From positions 1-5,531 of the forward strand of contig JAICSL010000132.1 of NCBI GenBank assembly GCA_025936955.1: a stretch of DNA of 5,531 nt, given 5' to 3'. The stretch comes from Nitrososphaeraceae archaeon (GTDB lineage Archaea > Thermoproteota > Nitrososphaeria > Nitrososphaerales > Nitrososphaeraceae). The notes under the pieces were generated by a model. The model searched no databases, was not told the DNA's origin, and was given only the letters and a program-made list of their open reading frames with translations. This document shows, one piece after another, positions 5,355 through 5,531 of the stretch (the stretch's first letter is position 1; each line of letters opens with the position of its first letter). Position numbers and translations under genes: made by a program.

Positions 5355-5531
5355 ATGGATTTTCAAAGTTTAATGGATTTCATAAACAACAAGATGCGAA
5401 TGCAACATGTGTATCAGCCTGTTATGATAAAAACTTTATTAGAGTCTGGTGATAGCGCCTCAGTTAGAACAATTGCCAAGGAATTTCTCCAGAAAGATGA
5501 AAGTCAAATAGAATATTATATACAGATTACT
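5355..5531 (+). CDS. Partial CDS, N-terminal 59 residues; possible HNH/HIT-type protein
   Basis: An open frame runs from ATG to the window edge without a stop. The protein begins MDFQSLMDFINNKMRMQHVY and continues with QPVMIKTLLESGDSASVRTIAKEFLQKDESQIEYY. The region from about 20 to 50 looks like a winged-helix-like fold (helix, helix, then a DESQIEYY helix). From memory, this N-terminus resembles a family often annotated as HNH endonuclease or HIT-domain protein, in which the region before the catalytic domain reads 'MRM.H.YQPVM...DESQ.EYY'; the catalytic part lies beyond the window, so the function cannot be confirmed. An in-frame TAG at 5313-5315 and the lack of other start codons support 5355. 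A second possible start is M7 at 5373. Only a weak ribosome site (GTGA, 5344-5347) is visible. The gene is divergent from the nuclease operon. Confidence 0.7.
   Translation, partial: MDFQSLMDFINNKMRMQHVYQPVMIKTLLESGDSASVRTIAKEFLQKDESQIEYYIQIT

Noticed and set aside
1..5531. CRISPR array, insertion sequence, integrase or attachment site
   Set aside because: No regularly spaced repeats, transposase or recombinase reading frames, or tRNA-end duplications are visible.

Overview
The window looks like a piece of an AT-rich archaeal chromosome, most likely from a soil-type ammonia-oxidising archaeon (Nitrososphaeria/Thaumarchaeota, perhaps near Nitrosocosmicus). This is inferred from a HerA/NurA-type pair, a small single C2H2 zinc-finger protein of a kind I associate with these organisms, TATA-like boxes instead of bacterial -35/-10 promoters, archaeal GGAGG ribosome sites, and Asn/Ser-rich low-complexity insertions inside otherwise conserved proteins. 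The lineage is not proven here.

Layout: three genes lie on the minus strand and one partial gene on the plus strand. Read on the minus strand, a long NurA-like nuclease gene (4775 to 2736) overlaps a HerA-type ATPase gene (2736 to 835) by one base (TAATG), so the two form a translationally coupled operon. After a 346-base gap comes a 146-residue zinc-finger protein (488 to 48). On the right, a 579-base divergent intergenic region separates the nuclease gene from a plus-strand gene that starts at 5355 and runs off the window.

Function: HerA is a hexameric DNA-pumping ATPase and NurA is its nuclease partner. In archaea they resect DNA ends, usually together with Mre11-Rad50. Here the pair stands without Mre11 or Rad50 in view, the nuclease is close to twice the usual NurA length, and both proteins carry Asn/Ser-rich inserts encoded by triplet-like repeats. 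It may be the housekeeping resection pair or a specialised one; HerA-plus-nuclease pairs also occur in antiviral defence.

The intergenic regions hold the least expected signals. (1) Three octamers GTYRCTCC (GGAGYRAC on the coding strand), spaced 10-11 bp, lie between a TATA-like box and the zinc-finger gene. (2) A 15-bp inverted repeat with a 58-base loop at 5104-5191 is fully pairable only as plus-strand RNA, and lies about 50 bases downstream of a good TATA-like box, so it is a candidate small RNA or structured leader. (3) TATCT motifs and short palindromes cluster upstream of the nuclease gene. I found no tRNA, rRNA, CRISPR array or insertion sequence.
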